This document shows positions 53,033-60,975 of a stretch of 64,000 nucleotides of DNA, piece after piece. The notes under the pieces are model-generated. The model ran no database searches. It was not told the DNA's origin and was given only the letters and a program-made list of their open reading frames with translations. Position numbers and translations under genes: made by a program. Origin of the DNA: Candidatus Acetothermia bacterium (lineage in GTDB: Bacteria; Bipolaricaulota; Bipolaricaulia; RBG-16-55-9); the NCBI GenBank assembly GCA_016201405.1, contig JACQCZ010000015.1, positions 62,001 through 126,000 of the forward strand. Reading direction: 5' to 3'. Position 1 is the first letter of the stretch; each line of letters opens with the position of its first letter.

Positions 53033-53183
53033 TGAGAATATGAGAAAAGACCGAATCTATGAGGCTTTTCTCGTGAGAATGAACCTGAGACTACACTGAG
53101 AATATTCTCACTATTTTCAGACTATTCTCAGATGTATTCTCATCGGATTATTCAGTACTGATGCTGGTTTTCTCATATTCTCA
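53033..53183. repeat. 151-bp palindrome-rich element, copy 1
   Basis: Bounded by perfect 16-bp inverted repeats TGAGAATATGAGAAAA and TTTTCTCATATTCTCA. Inside are an 8-bp hairpin GAGAAAAG/CTTTTCTC (53042-53049, 53065-53072), a perfect 14-bp palindrome TGAGAATATTCTCA (53097-53110), and further TATTCTCA copies near 53123 and 53135. Copy 2 lies at 56871-57021; the two align without a single gap, 110 of 151 identical by hand count. It follows a REPIN-like pair and abuts the end of the minus-strand lectin gene. No coding frame is present. Confidence 0.8.
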
Positions 53184-53223
53184 CAAAACTGCACTCTCCA
53201 GTCGCACTTCTGCCTGTTCCCAG

Positions 53224-54162
53224 CTAGAACTGATTGATCAAGATTCGCTTGTAGAAGACTCTGCCGAGCGGCCCCAGGACAACGCAATCCGCTTCTCCCA
53301 CGGCAATCGATACGCAATCCGGCGCATCAGAGAGTGCAAGATTAGCATCGATCTCCCGCCAGCTCGACCAGCCTTGGTCATTTTTGAAGATGAGCCAAAG
53401 AGCGTCGTTGATTCCACGTGCAAGAACGTAGAGAATCTCTTGATTGGGAGCGGCAATTGTTGGATCAGAGAGCAGGGTGCTGCTCAAGTCTTCCCAGGTC
53501 GTGCCATCGGCATTGAGACAGCAGCCGATGTTATGAAGAAGAGTATTCTTCCCGCTTCGCAGAACACAATCCACTTCCCCAGCGCCCTTGAAGAGGCAGT
53601 CGGGATCGCCTTGGAATGATGAGTTGGGCAGCTTGAACCAAGTGCCCCAGTTGCTGCCATCGTGGCTAATCCCCCAGAGGTTGCCATCGCTCCAGCGGGC
53701 AAAAGCCTCAAAGGCAATGACATTGTTGGGCATGACGATGGATGCAAGCGTCGGTGCCGAAACGAGATCACCACCCACATTCTTCCAGTCGAGCCAAAAC
53801 ATGCTGCCTTTATGGTCAAACAGCCCCTCTTTGACCATCATCCAGTTAAAGCTTCCACGCGCTACGCAATAGATGACTCCTGCCGCGGGCGCAACGCAAT
53901 CTGGTGCCGAGGTGAGGCTGCCGCCAAGAGAGGTCCAGTCGCTCCACGTCGCGCCGTCCCAGGACTTCCAGTAGAGAGCGCCATCAAAGCCGCGCACAAA
54001 GACATCGCGGCGAAAGGCATCCCAAGACGTGATGCTAGGCGGCGATGGCGAGGCCATCCGGATATCTTCCCAGTCAGGGCTGGCCATCGATATTTCGGTC
54101 GGATGGATGGACATGAACAAGAGTGACAACATGAAAAATGCCAGAGGTCGAACGAGCGGCTT
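53224..54162 (-). CDS. Secreted PLL-like beta-propeller lectin domain protein
   Basis: ATG 54162 is chosen, with GGGGAGA upstream; the signal peptide is MKPLVRPLAFFMLSLLFMS. The 312-residue product repeats the PLL/tachylectin-like blade pattern: VFVRGFDGALYWKSWDG, WSDWTSLGGSLTSAPDCVA, FARWSDGNLWGISHDGSNW and WSSWREIDA. These fold into a six- or seven-bladed propeller that binds glycans. Each blade has a W-x-x-W core. Cysteines around C, APDC and DCV probably pair. A candidate surface or secreted lectin. Transcribed minus, ending against the 151-bp element. Confidence 0.85.
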   Translation of the reverse strand, partial: KPLVRPLAFFMLSLLFMSIHPTEISMASPDWEDIRMASPSPPSITSWDAFRRDVFVRGFDGALYWKSWDGATWSDWTSLGGSLTSAPDCVAPAAGVIYCVARGSFNWMMVKEGLFDHKGSMFWLDWKNVGGDLVSAPTLASIVMPNNVIAFEAFARWSDGNLWGISHDGSNWGTWFKLPNSSFQGDPDCLFKGAGEVDCVLRSGKNTLLHNIGCCLNADGTTWEDLSSTLLSDPTIAAPNQEILYVLARGINDALWLIFKNDQGWSSWREIDANLALSDAPDCVSIAVGEADCVVLGPLGRVFYKRILINQF

Positions 54163-54280
54163 CATGGTCAATCTCCCCGTTGCAATGCGTTGTAAAGCTG
54201 CGGGCATTATAGCACAATAGAACTATTCACAGTGTGAATTTCCGCGCAGAAGCCGCTCATAGACCCTCAGAGGAGGCAGA

Positions 54281-54769
54281 ATGACCCAGCAGAATTATCG
54301 GTCTGACCAAGAGATTTATGCCCTCGTGAATGAATTTGAGACGTGCCAAATCAATCCGCACCACTTCAATCATCATCAGCACATGACTGTCGCGATGGGC
54401 TATTTGAATGACTTTTCAGAAGAGAAGACGGGTCAAAAGATCCGGCAGGGCTTGATTCGCCTGCTTGAGAATCACGGGGCGCCCGAAGAGAAGGTTCGCG
54501 CGCTCTACAACGAGACGATCACACTCTTTTGGGTCAAGCTACTCAGTCACGTTCTGAAATCTTTGGATCGCCAAGAGCCACTCTATGCGAAGATCAACTG
54601 GGCCATTGAACATTACGGCAGCATGGAGCCCCTCTTTAAGCATTACAGCCGGGATCTCGTCTTCTCGCTCCAAGCAAAAGAGAAGTGGATGGAGCCCGAT
54701 CTAGCTCCACTCCCTTTTAGTCTTGCTAGAGAAAAAAAGATGGGAATTACCCGCCGAGAAGGCGGTTGA
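54281..54769 (+). CDS. Conserved cytosolic helical protein, unknown
   Basis: The 162-residue protein, with AGAGGAGG upstream, contains FETCQINPHHFNHHQHMTVAM and YGSMEPLFKHYSRDLVFSLQAKEKWMEPDLAPLPF. Histidine-rich stretches hint at metal binding. I recognise it only as a conserved hypothetical seen in several phyla. No signal or membrane segment. The stop overlaps the convergent small membrane gene by 23 bases. Confidence 0.7.
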   Translation: MTQQNYRSDQEIYALVNEFETCQINPHHFNHHQHMTVAMGYLNDFSEEKTGQKIRQGLIRLLENHGAPEEKVRALYNETITLFWVKLLSHVLKSLDRQEPLYAKINWAIEHYGSMEPLFKHYSRDLVFSLQAKEKWMEPDLAPLPFSLAREKKMGITRREGG

Positions 54770-54962
54770 GCAGCAGCGCGGCTGCCACGATGTTTCCGAT
54801 GCCGGCGAGAGTCATGAAGAAGAACTCGCGATCGGTGTACTCCACGTCGCTCCCTCTCTTCTTGGGAGTGACGAGCCCCAGGACGCCGAAGAGCGTGAAG
54901 AGAATCCCGATGATTCCAAAGACAATTGCGCCCGCCACAAACAATATGGTTGAAATGGCCAA
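54747..54962 (-). CDS. Small two-helix membrane protein
   Basis: The 71-residue protein has hydrophobic segments at 4-30 (TILFVAGAIVFGIIGILFTLFG) and 48-68, with a charged loop KKRGSDVEYTDREF between. It lies nine bases before the winged-helix membrane gene on the same strand and probably shares its transcript. No family recognised. Confidence 0.68.
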   Translation of the reverse strand: MAISTILFVAGAIVFGIIGILFTLFGVLGLVTPKKRGSDVEYTDREFFFMTLAGIGNIVAAALLLNRLLGG

Positions 54963-54970
54963 TCACCCTC

Positions 54971-55504
54971 TTACGATCCGGTTCTGTTTAAAAAGTATTT
55001 TTTCTCCTCTTTGACGATGCGTCCCCGTTCCAAGAGCTCCCGGACCGCACCGGTGAGCCGCCTCCACTCTACGTTCATCTTCTCACCGATCTCCACCAAG
55101 GTCAAGCCCTGCGGGTTTGCCGCGAGGATTCTCGGGATCTGCCCCAACTGCTCATTGAACTCGGCCTGTGCAGAGCGGCTCGGAATGGCCTTCGTTTCGG
55201 CCTCAGAGTCCTCGGCGATCCCGATGGGCTCTGCGGAGACTCTGGCGCTCATCAAGATGGGAGCAGGAAGCAGAAGCGGCAGCGCGGCAATGACAAACCA
55301 GAAGGCGCTGCTCAACTCACTTAGGGGGATAAAGAGCGCGAGAAATTGCAGAATCACCGCAAAGAACAAGAGAGTGGCAATCGCCTCTCTCAAGACCGAG
55401 GGCTTCTTCACCCGTCCCAGATTGACGGCCAGGAAGATGACCGCAATCCCCAAGCTGAGCCCCGTCGCCATCAAGAGTGTATTGAAGTTCATCTCAAGTG
55501 CCAT
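54971..55504 (-). CDS. Membrane protein with a C-terminal winged-helix domain
   Basis: ATG 55504 is preferred (MALEMNFNTLLMATGLSL); the earlier frame has no ribosome site. The 177-residue protein has two or three helices (ATGLSLGIAVIFLAVNL, ATLLFFAVILQFLALFIPL, FWFVIAALPLLLP). Then comes a helix-turn-helix-like region: QIPRILAANPQGLTLVEIGE, VEWRRLTGAVRELLERGRIV, KKYFLNRTG. A membrane-bound regulator is the simplest reading. The effector is unknown. Confidence 0.65.
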   Translation of the reverse strand: MALEMNFNTLLMATGLSLGIAVIFLAVNLGRVKKPSVLREAIATLLFFAVILQFLALFIPLSELSSAFWFVIAALPLLLPAPILMSARVSAEPIGIAEDSEAETKAIPSRSAQAEFNEQLGQIPRILAANPQGLTLVEIGEKMNVEWRRLTGAVRELLERGRIVKEEKKYFLNRTGS

Positions 55505-55568
55505 GATCCCACCGCTGCTCCATTGTAAGCAATATGGGCAAGTCAAACCAAATTCTCAATGACTGAGG

Positions 55569-56672
55569 CTATTTACGAATCAGCTCTCGCGGAAATTTCG
55601 TCAGAGTCTCGACGCCTTTGGCCGTGATCAGCATGTCGTCTTCAACTCGCGCCCCACCCTTTTGAGGCATGTAGATCCCGGGCTCAATGGTAAATGTCAT
55701 GCCAGGCTGCAAAAGCTGCATATTCTCAGGCATGATGAAAGGGGGCTCGTGGATCTCAAGACCCAGCCCATGCCCCGTGCGGTGGATAAAATATTCGCCA
55801 TAGCCTGCACTCACAATCACATCGCGGGTGATGCGGTCGATCTCTCCGGCAGCGACTCCCGGCTTGCAGGCGGCGCGGCCAGCGGCGTTGGCTTCTTCTA
55901 AAACCTGGTGAATCTTTTCCAGCTCTGGGTCAATCGTTCCCATCGCCACGTTGCGGGTGATGTCACCCGGATAGCCCTTGTAGAAGACGCCACAATCAAT
56001 GGTGACAAGATCGCCCTTGCTGATGGCGCGCTCACCTGGAGCGGCGTGTGGCGAGCCTCCATTGGGTCCGGCAACGACAATCGGCGCAAAGGAGAAGCCA
56101 TCGATCGGCTGCTCAAGCGCCTCACGTTGAAAGAACCTGGCCACCTCGCTCTCGGTCATTCCCGGGCGAAGCGCATCAATTGTCGTTTGCAGAACCGCTT
56201 CTGTGATCTGAATTGCCTTCTTCATCAGAGCAATCTCATCGGCATCTTTGATGATGCGAAGCTGCCCCAGAGTATCTTCCAGTCTTTGGAATGAGACACC
56301 GGGAAGATATCTCTCAAGCTCTCTGAATTCGAGCAGGCGCATCGTTTCGTATTCAACGCAGATTTTTTTGTTGCCCAGCTTTAGCTCATTCAAGACTTGC
56401 TCAAAGGCCGAGGTCATTCCCTGGCCATCGAGATAACTAAAGAATTTGGCTTCGACCTTGATCGTGCGCTCCGCGCTTGGCTTTTCGAGGGCGGGCAGCA
56501 CAAAGAGTGGCTTGCCTTGGGCGGGAATAAAACCACAGGTGACGCGCTTGCTCAGATGCATTTTTAGTCCCGTGAGGTAATAGAGGTTGGGACCTGGGAT
56601 GACGACGGCGCAATCGATCTTGTTCTTTGCCAACAATGCCTGAAGATTCTGCAATCGAGAGTTCGCAGCCAT
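55569..56672 (-). CDS. M24 family Xaa-Pro peptidase
   Basis: The 367-residue peptidase has an N-terminal creatinase-like domain (residues 1-135) and a C-terminal pita-bread fold carrying all five metal ligands: VTIDCGVFYKGYPGDITRN (two Asp), HRTGHGLGLEIHEPPF (His), FTIEPGIYMP (Glu) and ARVEDDMLITA (Glu). It removes Xaa-Pro from peptides or dipeptides in the cytosol. Full length. The intergenic region upstream contains a REPIN pair and the second 151-bp element. Confidence 0.95.
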   Translation of the reverse strand: MAANSRLQNLQALLAKNKIDCAVVIPGPNLYYLTGLKMHLSKRVTCGFIPAQGKPLFVLPALEKPSAERTIKVEAKFFSYLDGQGMTSAFEQVLNELKLGNKKICVEYETMRLLEFRELERYLPGVSFQRLEDTLGQLRIIKDADEIALMKKAIQITEAVLQTTIDALRPGMTESEVARFFQREALEQPIDGFSFAPIVVAGPNGGSPHAAPGERAISKGDLVTIDCGVFYKGYPGDITRNVAMGTIDPELEKIHQVLEEANAAGRAACKPGVAAGEIDRITRDVIVSAGYGEYFIHRTGHGLGLEIHEPPFIMPENMQLLQPGMTFTIEPGIYMPQKGGARVEDDMLITAKGVETLTKFPRELIRK

Positions 56673-56720
56673 AGGGGTTTACTATAAGAATCTGGCCGTG
56701 AGAATGTCAAACGGCAAATT

Positions 56721-56824
56721 CCTGGATTCCCGCTTTCGCGAGAATGACTGACAAAGCAGGTACGAGAATCAATCAAAGCTTGTCATTCCGGGCGGAGCGA
56801 AGCGAAGACCCGGAATCCAGGAAT
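56721..56824. repeat. REPIN-like repeat pair, locus 3
   Basis: Module A in minus orientation (56721-56748; CCTGGATTCCCGC-TTTC-GCGAGAATGAC) and module B in plus orientation (56782-56824; GTCATTCCGGGCGGAGCGAA, ending CCGGAATCCAGGAAT). B matches the locus at 14.2 kb at 40 of 43 bases. Order and orientation (A minus, B plus) are the same as at locus 2 and the reverse arrangement of locus 1. Confidence 0.85.
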
Positions 56825-56870
56825 CTAAGAAGAGCTGCCACGCTGATCCACCCAGCAGGGCGGCATTTGA

Positions 56871-57021
56871 TGATATCATGAGAAAAGACTGATTCTATGA
56901 GGCTTTTCTCATGATAATAGTCGTGATAATACCCCGATACTATGAACAGTATTATCATCGTATTGTCAGGAATAGTATCGTCGAATTCTTCAGGTCTGTT
57001 GCAAGTTTTATCATATTATCA
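56871..57021. repeat. 151-bp palindrome-rich element, copy 2
   Basis: Same length as copy 1, aligned gap-free. The hairpin GAGAAAAG/CTTTTCTC and its loop are conserved (56880-56887, 56903-56910). Elsewhere GAGAAT/ATTCTC motifs are replaced by GATAAT/ATTATC: the right end is TTTTATCATATTATCA, and TGATAATAC (56924-56932) pairs with GTATTATCA (56949-56957). The terminal repeats are less perfect here (12 of 16). It lies 47 bases after REPIN locus 3 and ends about 60 bases before the Nif3-like gene. Confidence 0.8.
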
Positions 57022-57080
57022 CCGATTTCTGTCCGCTTGGCTTTTTCCCATGAAACCGCTATCATCCCAGATCATCGACT

Positions 57081-57908
57081 ATGAATACCACCGAAATCAT
57101 GCAGCTCTCGCTGGAGATGTCCGGCTTCGATGAAGTCCCCGCCGACAGCGCCATCTATCACCCAGGCAAAAACATAAAAAAGGCACTGATCGGGATCGAT
57201 CTCGACGCCCCAGAGCTCTTTTACGCCAAAGATGCGGGCTATGACCTCGTCATCTCGCATCATCCCAAGGGCGGAGACTCCACAATCAACTTCCCCAAAG
57301 TCCTTCAGCGCCACGTCGAGATGATGATCGAACATGGCGTTCCCAAGGCCATTGCCGAAGCAGCGATGCGAGAGACCATCTATGACGCCGAGTGCCGCGC
57401 TCAGATCGCCAACTATGACCACGCGCCCTCGTTTGCGCGTCATCTCAATGTTGCCTATATGAATATTCATCTGGCGCTCGATGAGATTGGCCGAAAGCTG
57501 ATGGCCAGCTCTGTCCATAAGCTCACGCCCACAAGCAGCGTGAATGATTTAATAAAAACATTCAAAGCTGACATGAGCGAATTCCGCAATGCCAAGACGG
57601 ATATAGACATCCGAGTGGGGGAGGCAAAGAATAAGATCGGGCGGGTGGCCGTCGCTCATGCCTGTGGGACCAATGGCGGCTATCCCGTCGCCAAGGCCTA
57701 TTTTGACCACGGCATTGACACAGTCATTTATATTCACTGTGAAGGGGCCGCTTCCAGAACGCTCAAAGATGAATTTCAGAAAAAGAACAAAAACCTGATC
57801 ATCACCGGGCACATCGCCAGCGACTCACTGGGCATAAACCCCTTTATCGCCGCATTGGAAGAGCGCGGTCTCAGAGTGACGCCCGTCAGTGGAATTGTTC
57901 CACAATAG
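57081..57908 (+). CDS. Nif3-like dinuclear metal centre protein (YbgI type)
   Basis: The 275-residue protein has Nif3 landmarks: ALIGIDLDAPELFYAKDAGYDLVISHHPKGG (metal-binding HH), VAYMNIHLALDEI (His/Asp) and the C-terminal VIYIHCEGAA and LIITGHIASDSLGIN. The family binds two metals and is variously described as GTP cyclohydrolase-like or of unknown hydrolase role. Start at ATG 57081, downstream of copy 2 of the 151-bp element, which therefore sits in its upstream region. Confidence 0.86.
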   Translation: MNTTEIMQLSLEMSGFDEVPADSAIYHPGKNIKKALIGIDLDAPELFYAKDAGYDLVISHHPKGGDSTINFPKVLQRHVEMMIEHGVPKAIAEAAMRETIYDAECRAQIANYDHAPSFARHLNVAYMNIHLALDEIGRKLMASSVHKLTPTSSVNDLIKTFKADMSEFRNAKTDIDIRVGEAKNKIGRVAVAHACGTNGGYPVAKAYFDHGIDTVIYIHCEGAASRTLKDEFQKKNKNLIITGHIASDSLGINPFIAALEERGLRVTPVSGIVPQ

Positions 57909-57936
57909 CTGCGCATCTAGCATTTGAAAGTTCTGC

Positions 57937-57966
57937 TTGCGGATTCTTAGCCCAGCTTGCTATAGT
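57937..57966 (+). promoter_or_regulatory. Probable promoter of rpsB-tsf-pyrH
   Basis: TTGCGG (57937-57942), 18-bp spacer and TATAGT (57961-57966). It leaves a leader of about 115 bases before the rpsB start, long enough to hold an autoregulatory S2-binding structure, although I cannot recognise one. Confidence 0.5.
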
Positions 57967-58085
57967 AGAAGGCTCATTTCATTCAATCTCAATCGAAGAT
58001 GAGAAGAAAGGGGAGTGATTCACGGGAGGTCAGCACATTCGCGGACTGGTGCCCGGCTTTCAACATGGAGAAAGGAGGAAACAAT

Positions 58086-58979
58086 GTGGGAGTTCTGTCA
58101 ATGAAGGAATTGCTCGAGACCGGAGTTCACTTCGGCCATCGAGTGCGAAAGTGGAACCCCAAGATGCGTGAGTACATTTACATGGAGCGCAAAGGGGTTC
58201 ACATCATCAATCTGGAAAAAACAATCAAATTATTTGAAGAGGCCTATTTTTTCATACGAGATTCTGTTTCCGCAGGGAAGGAGATGCTTTTCGTAGGAAC
58301 CAAGCGTCAGGTCCAGAAGACGATTGAGGAAGAGGCCCTGCGAGGTGGAGCCCATTTTGTCAATCAGCGCTGGCTAGGTGGTACGCTCACCAACTTTTCG
58401 GTGATCAAGTCCCGTATTCAGCGCATGATTGAGCTGGAAGAGCACGAGCGCGCTGGCGACTTCGAGCGCCTGCCCAACAAAGAGGCACAGCGCCTTGGCA
58501 AAGAGCTGCAAAAGCTCAAGCGTAATCTCGAAGGGCTCCGCAACATGAAGCGTGTTCCGGATATGGTTTTTGTGATTGATACACAGGTCGAGCTCAACGC
58601 GATTCGTGAGGCGAAGCTGATGAAGATTCCCGTGATCGCCGTGATCGACACGAATTGCGACCCCGACATGATCGATTTCCCAATTCCAGGCAACGATGAT
58701 GCCATCAAGGCGACCAAGCTGATCATCTCCAGGATCGCTGATGCAGTAGCTGAGGGCAACAAAGGCAAGAACTTTGCCGGCTCAACGAGAGCTCCAGATG
58801 AAGCCATACCCGACGCTACGATGATGGTGGCCGAAGTTGCCGAAAAGGTAGCCCAAGTGGCGGCCAAGGAGTTTGAAGAGGTGGCTGTCGATCTGGAAGA
58901 GGCTTTTGCAGAGAAAGAGTCCGCGTTTGACAGCTTCGAAGCTGCCGCTGAGCCCGGTGGAAAGGATGAGTCTGAGTGA
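58086..58979 (+). CDS. rpsB: 30S ribosomal protein S2
   Basis: GTG 58086 is preferred, seven bases after AAAGGAGG; the frame runs further 5' without a site. The 297-residue product shows LLETGVHFGHRVRKWNPKMREYI (rRNA-binding), FVNQRWLGGTLTNF and PVIAVIDTNCDPDMIDFPIPGNDDA, the S2 hallmarks. The C-terminal 60 residues after residue 235 are an acidic extension longer than in E. coli. First in the ribosomal unit rpsB-tsf, four-base overlap with tsf. Confidence 0.98.
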   Translation: MGVLSMKELLETGVHFGHRVRKWNPKMREYIYMERKGVHIINLEKTIKLFEEAYFFIRDSVSAGKEMLFVGTKRQVQKTIEEEALRGGAHFVNQRWLGGTLTNFSVIKSRIQRMIELEEHERAGDFERLPNKEAQRLGKELQKLKRNLEGLRNMKRVPDMVFVIDTQVELNAIREAKLMKIPVIAVIDTNCDPDMIDFPIPGNDDAIKATKLIISRIADAVAEGNKGKNFAGSTRAPDEAIPDATMMVAEVAEKVAQVAAKEFEEVAVDLEEAFAEKESAFDSFEAAAEPGGKDESE

Positions 58980-59581
58980 GCATAGCACCTGAGCTGGTCC
59001 GTCAGCTTCGGGAAGAGACCGGGGTCGGTATGATGGATTGCAAGCGCGCCCTGGAGAAGGCCGGAGGGGACATTGAGAAGGCGCGCAAGGTACTCCGCGA
59101 AGAGGGCAAGGCTGCGATGGCAACGCTCAGCAGCCGGGCTGCCTCCGAGGGCCGTGTTGAGTCGTATATTCATCACAATGGCAAGTTGGGCGTCCTGATC
59201 CAGATTGACTGTGAGACCGACTTTACGGCCAACAGCGATACCTTCCGCGACTTTGCCAGGAACCTGACGAAGCACATTGCGGCTGCCGCGCCGCCGCCGC
59301 GCTTCATCAACCCGGAAGAGGTTCCGGCCGATGTCATCGCCAACGAGAAAGAGATTTACTTAGCTCAGGCCCAAAAAGAGGGGAAGCCCGCCAACATCGC
59401 CGAGAAGATTGTCGAAGGCCGCATCTCCAAGCTCTATGAAGAGATCTGCCTGCTCAAGCAGCCCTACATCATGGACACAACAGGCAAGACAAAAGTGGAA
59501 GATGTGCTGGCCGACTTGGTGGCCAAAATCGGAGAGAACATTGTGATTCGCAATTTTTCACGCTTCCAGGTGGGCCGCTAG
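58976..59581 (+). CDS. tsf: Elongation factor Ts
   Basis: The 201-residue short form of EF-Ts catalyses GDP release from EF-Tu. The conserved N-terminal LVRQLREETGVGMMDCKRALEK, then IEKARKVLREEG, is the UBA-like and TDF region, followed by GVLIQIDCETDFTANSD. The second core subdomain is missing, as in many compact EF-Ts forms. The start GTG overlaps rpsB (GTGA). Confidence 0.97.
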   Translation: MSIAPELVRQLREETGVGMMDCKRALEKAGGDIEKARKVLREEGKAAMATLSSRAASEGRVESYIHHNGKLGVLIQIDCETDFTANSDTFRDFARNLTKHIAAAAPPPRFINPEEVPADVIANEKEIYLAQAQKEGKPANIAEKIVEGRISKLYEEICLLKQPYIMDTTGKTKVEDVLADLVAKIGENIVIRNFSRFQVGR

Positions 59582-59623
59582 GACTCATCCCATCGTGATG
59601 ATGAGATTCTTTTCATAAAGAAC

Positions 59624-60340
59624 GTGGCTGGCAAACGAGCGCCCCTGAATTATTCTAGAATCCTTCTCAAGCTTTCAGGTGAGGCCTTCTCAGGCCACGA
59701 CAATCTTGGGATTAGCAAAGAGGCGCTTGCGTACGCCATCCGCGAAATCAAAGTTATTCATACTCTGAAAGTTGAAGCCGCCCTCGTGATTGGGGGCGGC
59801 AATTTTCTTCGGGGCAGCCAAACAGCTTTTCTTGACCGCGCCGTAGCTGATCAGATGGGAATGCTGGCTACAATTATGAACGGACTGGCACTGGCAGAGG
59901 CTCTTCATCAAGAAAAGATCCCTGCGTTATTGCAGTCAGCGGTGGCTACTCCGTGGACGGACCCAATCCAGCCTGCCCGAGCCAAGAAGGCACTGGCCAA
60001 TGGCGAAGTGGTCATCTTTGCTGGCGGAACCGGAAATCCATTTGTCACGACAGACACAGCGGCTGCCATTCGCGCCAGTGAGATAGGCGCTGATGCGCTC
60101 CTCAAAGCGACTCAAGTGGATGGAGTCTACTCCGCCGATCCAAAGAAGGACTCAAATGCCAAGCGCTTTGAGCGAGTCGGCTATGACCAAGCAATCAAGA
60201 AGAATCTGGCTGTGATGGATATGGCGGCCTTTGATTTATGCAGACAGAATCGGGTTCCGATTATCATCTTTGATTTTTACAAAAAGGGGAATCTCAACAA
60301 AATTGTGTTGGGACAAAGCATTGGCACGTTGGTCTCATAG
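59624..60340 (+). CDS. pyrH: UMP kinase
   Basis: The 238-residue hexameric UMP kinase phosphorylates UMP to UDP for pyrimidine nucleotide synthesis. Amino-acid-kinase motifs are ILLKLSGEAFSG, VIGGGNFLRG, DQMGMLATIMNGLAL and GGTGNPFVTTDTAAAIRA. Start is GTG 59624. The frr gene that normally follows in the rpsB-tsf-pyrH-frr order is absent; an Ada zinc-domain gene comes next. Confidence 0.97.
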   Translation: MAGKRAPLNYSRILLKLSGEAFSGHDNLGISKEALAYAIREIKVIHTLKVEAALVIGGGNFLRGSQTAFLDRAVADQMGMLATIMNGLALAEALHQEKIPALLQSAVATPWTDPIQPARAKKALANGEVVIFAGGTGNPFVTTDTAAAIRASEIGADALLKATQVDGVYSADPKKDSNAKRFERVGYDQAIKKNLAVMDMAAFDLCRQNRVPIIIFDFYKKGNLNKIVLGQSIGTLVS

Positions 60341-60456
60341 GGCTCTATTCATTCTTCGCACATCTCATCTCTATTCTCTTTCCTAACGTTTTAGGAGTTA
60401 TCTGCGACCTACTTTGGAATGAAAGATCAATCACGAAAAGGGAAGGAGCGGTGAAA

Positions 60457-60669
60457 ATGAATCACGAGGAGTGTTATGAGGCTGTCAGAGCACGAAACTC
60501 AGAGTTTTATGGAGTCTTTTACACTGGCGTTTTGACGACGGGAATCTTTTGCAAGCCAAGCTGCTCATCCAGGCTTCCATACTCAAAGAATGTGAGATTT
60601 TTCGAGAGCATCGAAGCGGCCAAAAACGCCGGGCTGCGCGCCTGTAAACGCTGTAAGCCTGAGTTGTAG
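60457..60669 (+). CDS. Stand-alone Ada-type zinc domain protein
   Basis: ATG 60457 is chosen because GGAAGGAG is eight bases upstream. The 70-residue protein is only the Ada N-terminal methylphosphotriester domain. Four zinc Cys: C32 and C36 (FCKPSC), C63 and C66 (RACKRC). In Ada the first Cys accepts methyl from DNA phosphotriesters. AraC-type HTH and MGMT domains are missing. The size and complete ligand set suggest a working minimal protein, not a broken Ada. Between pyrH and gatC. Confidence 0.85.
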   Translation: MNHEECYEAVRARNSEFYGVFYTGVLTTGIFCKPSCSSRLPYSKNVRFFESIEAAKNAGLRACKRCKPEL

Positions 60670-60678
60670 AAGAGGAGC

Positions 60679-60975
60679 TTAGCCCTTCTCAAGCACCTTT
60701 GGCACCACAAAGAAGCCATCTTTGTGTTTGGGAGCGTTCTTCAGTGCCTCTTCGACAGGAATCGATGGGCGGGGCTGATCCTCTCGAAAGAGATTATTGC
60801 TGAGAAGAGAGACGTCTCTTTGCTGGACGTGAGAAGTATCCACCTCGGAGAGAGCCTGAAAGTGATCCAGAATCTTCACCAACTGCTCCTGAAAGAGCAA
60901 GACCTCCTCAACGCTCAGCTTTAAGCGAGCCAAAGAGGCTATCTGTAAGACTTCCTCATGGCTGATCTCTACCAT
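60679..60975 (-). CDS. gatC: Asp/Glu-tRNA amidotransferase subunit C
   Basis: The 98-residue protein has the GatC pattern: VLQIASLARLKLSVEEVLLFQEQLVKILDHFQAL, then LREDQPRPSI-like NNLFREDQPRP and APKHKDGFFVVPKVLE. GatC holds GatA and GatB in the GatCAB complex. With a glutaminyl-tRNA synthetase in the same genome, GatCAB most likely serves Asn-tRNA(Asn). gatA and gatB are not visible here. Confidence 0.95.
   Translation of the reverse strand: MVEISHEEVLQIASLARLKLSVEEVLLFQEQLVKILDHFQALSEVDTSHVQQRDVSLLSNNLFREDQPRPSIPVEEALKNAPKHKDGFFVVPKVLEKG

Noticed and set aside
52754-53223. A small gene in the 470-base gap before the lectin gene
   Set aside because: All frames are short and the gap is filled by a terminator, a REPIN pair and the 151-bp element.
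60340-60456. tRNA or ribosome recycling factor after pyrH
   Set aside because: No cloverleaf and no open frame of sufficient length; the space holds only the leader of the Ada-domain gene.
41883-60975. Co-occurrence of glnS and gatC as a contradiction
   Set aside because: Many bacteria use GatCAB for Asn-tRNA(Asn) while charging Gln directly; nothing unusual.
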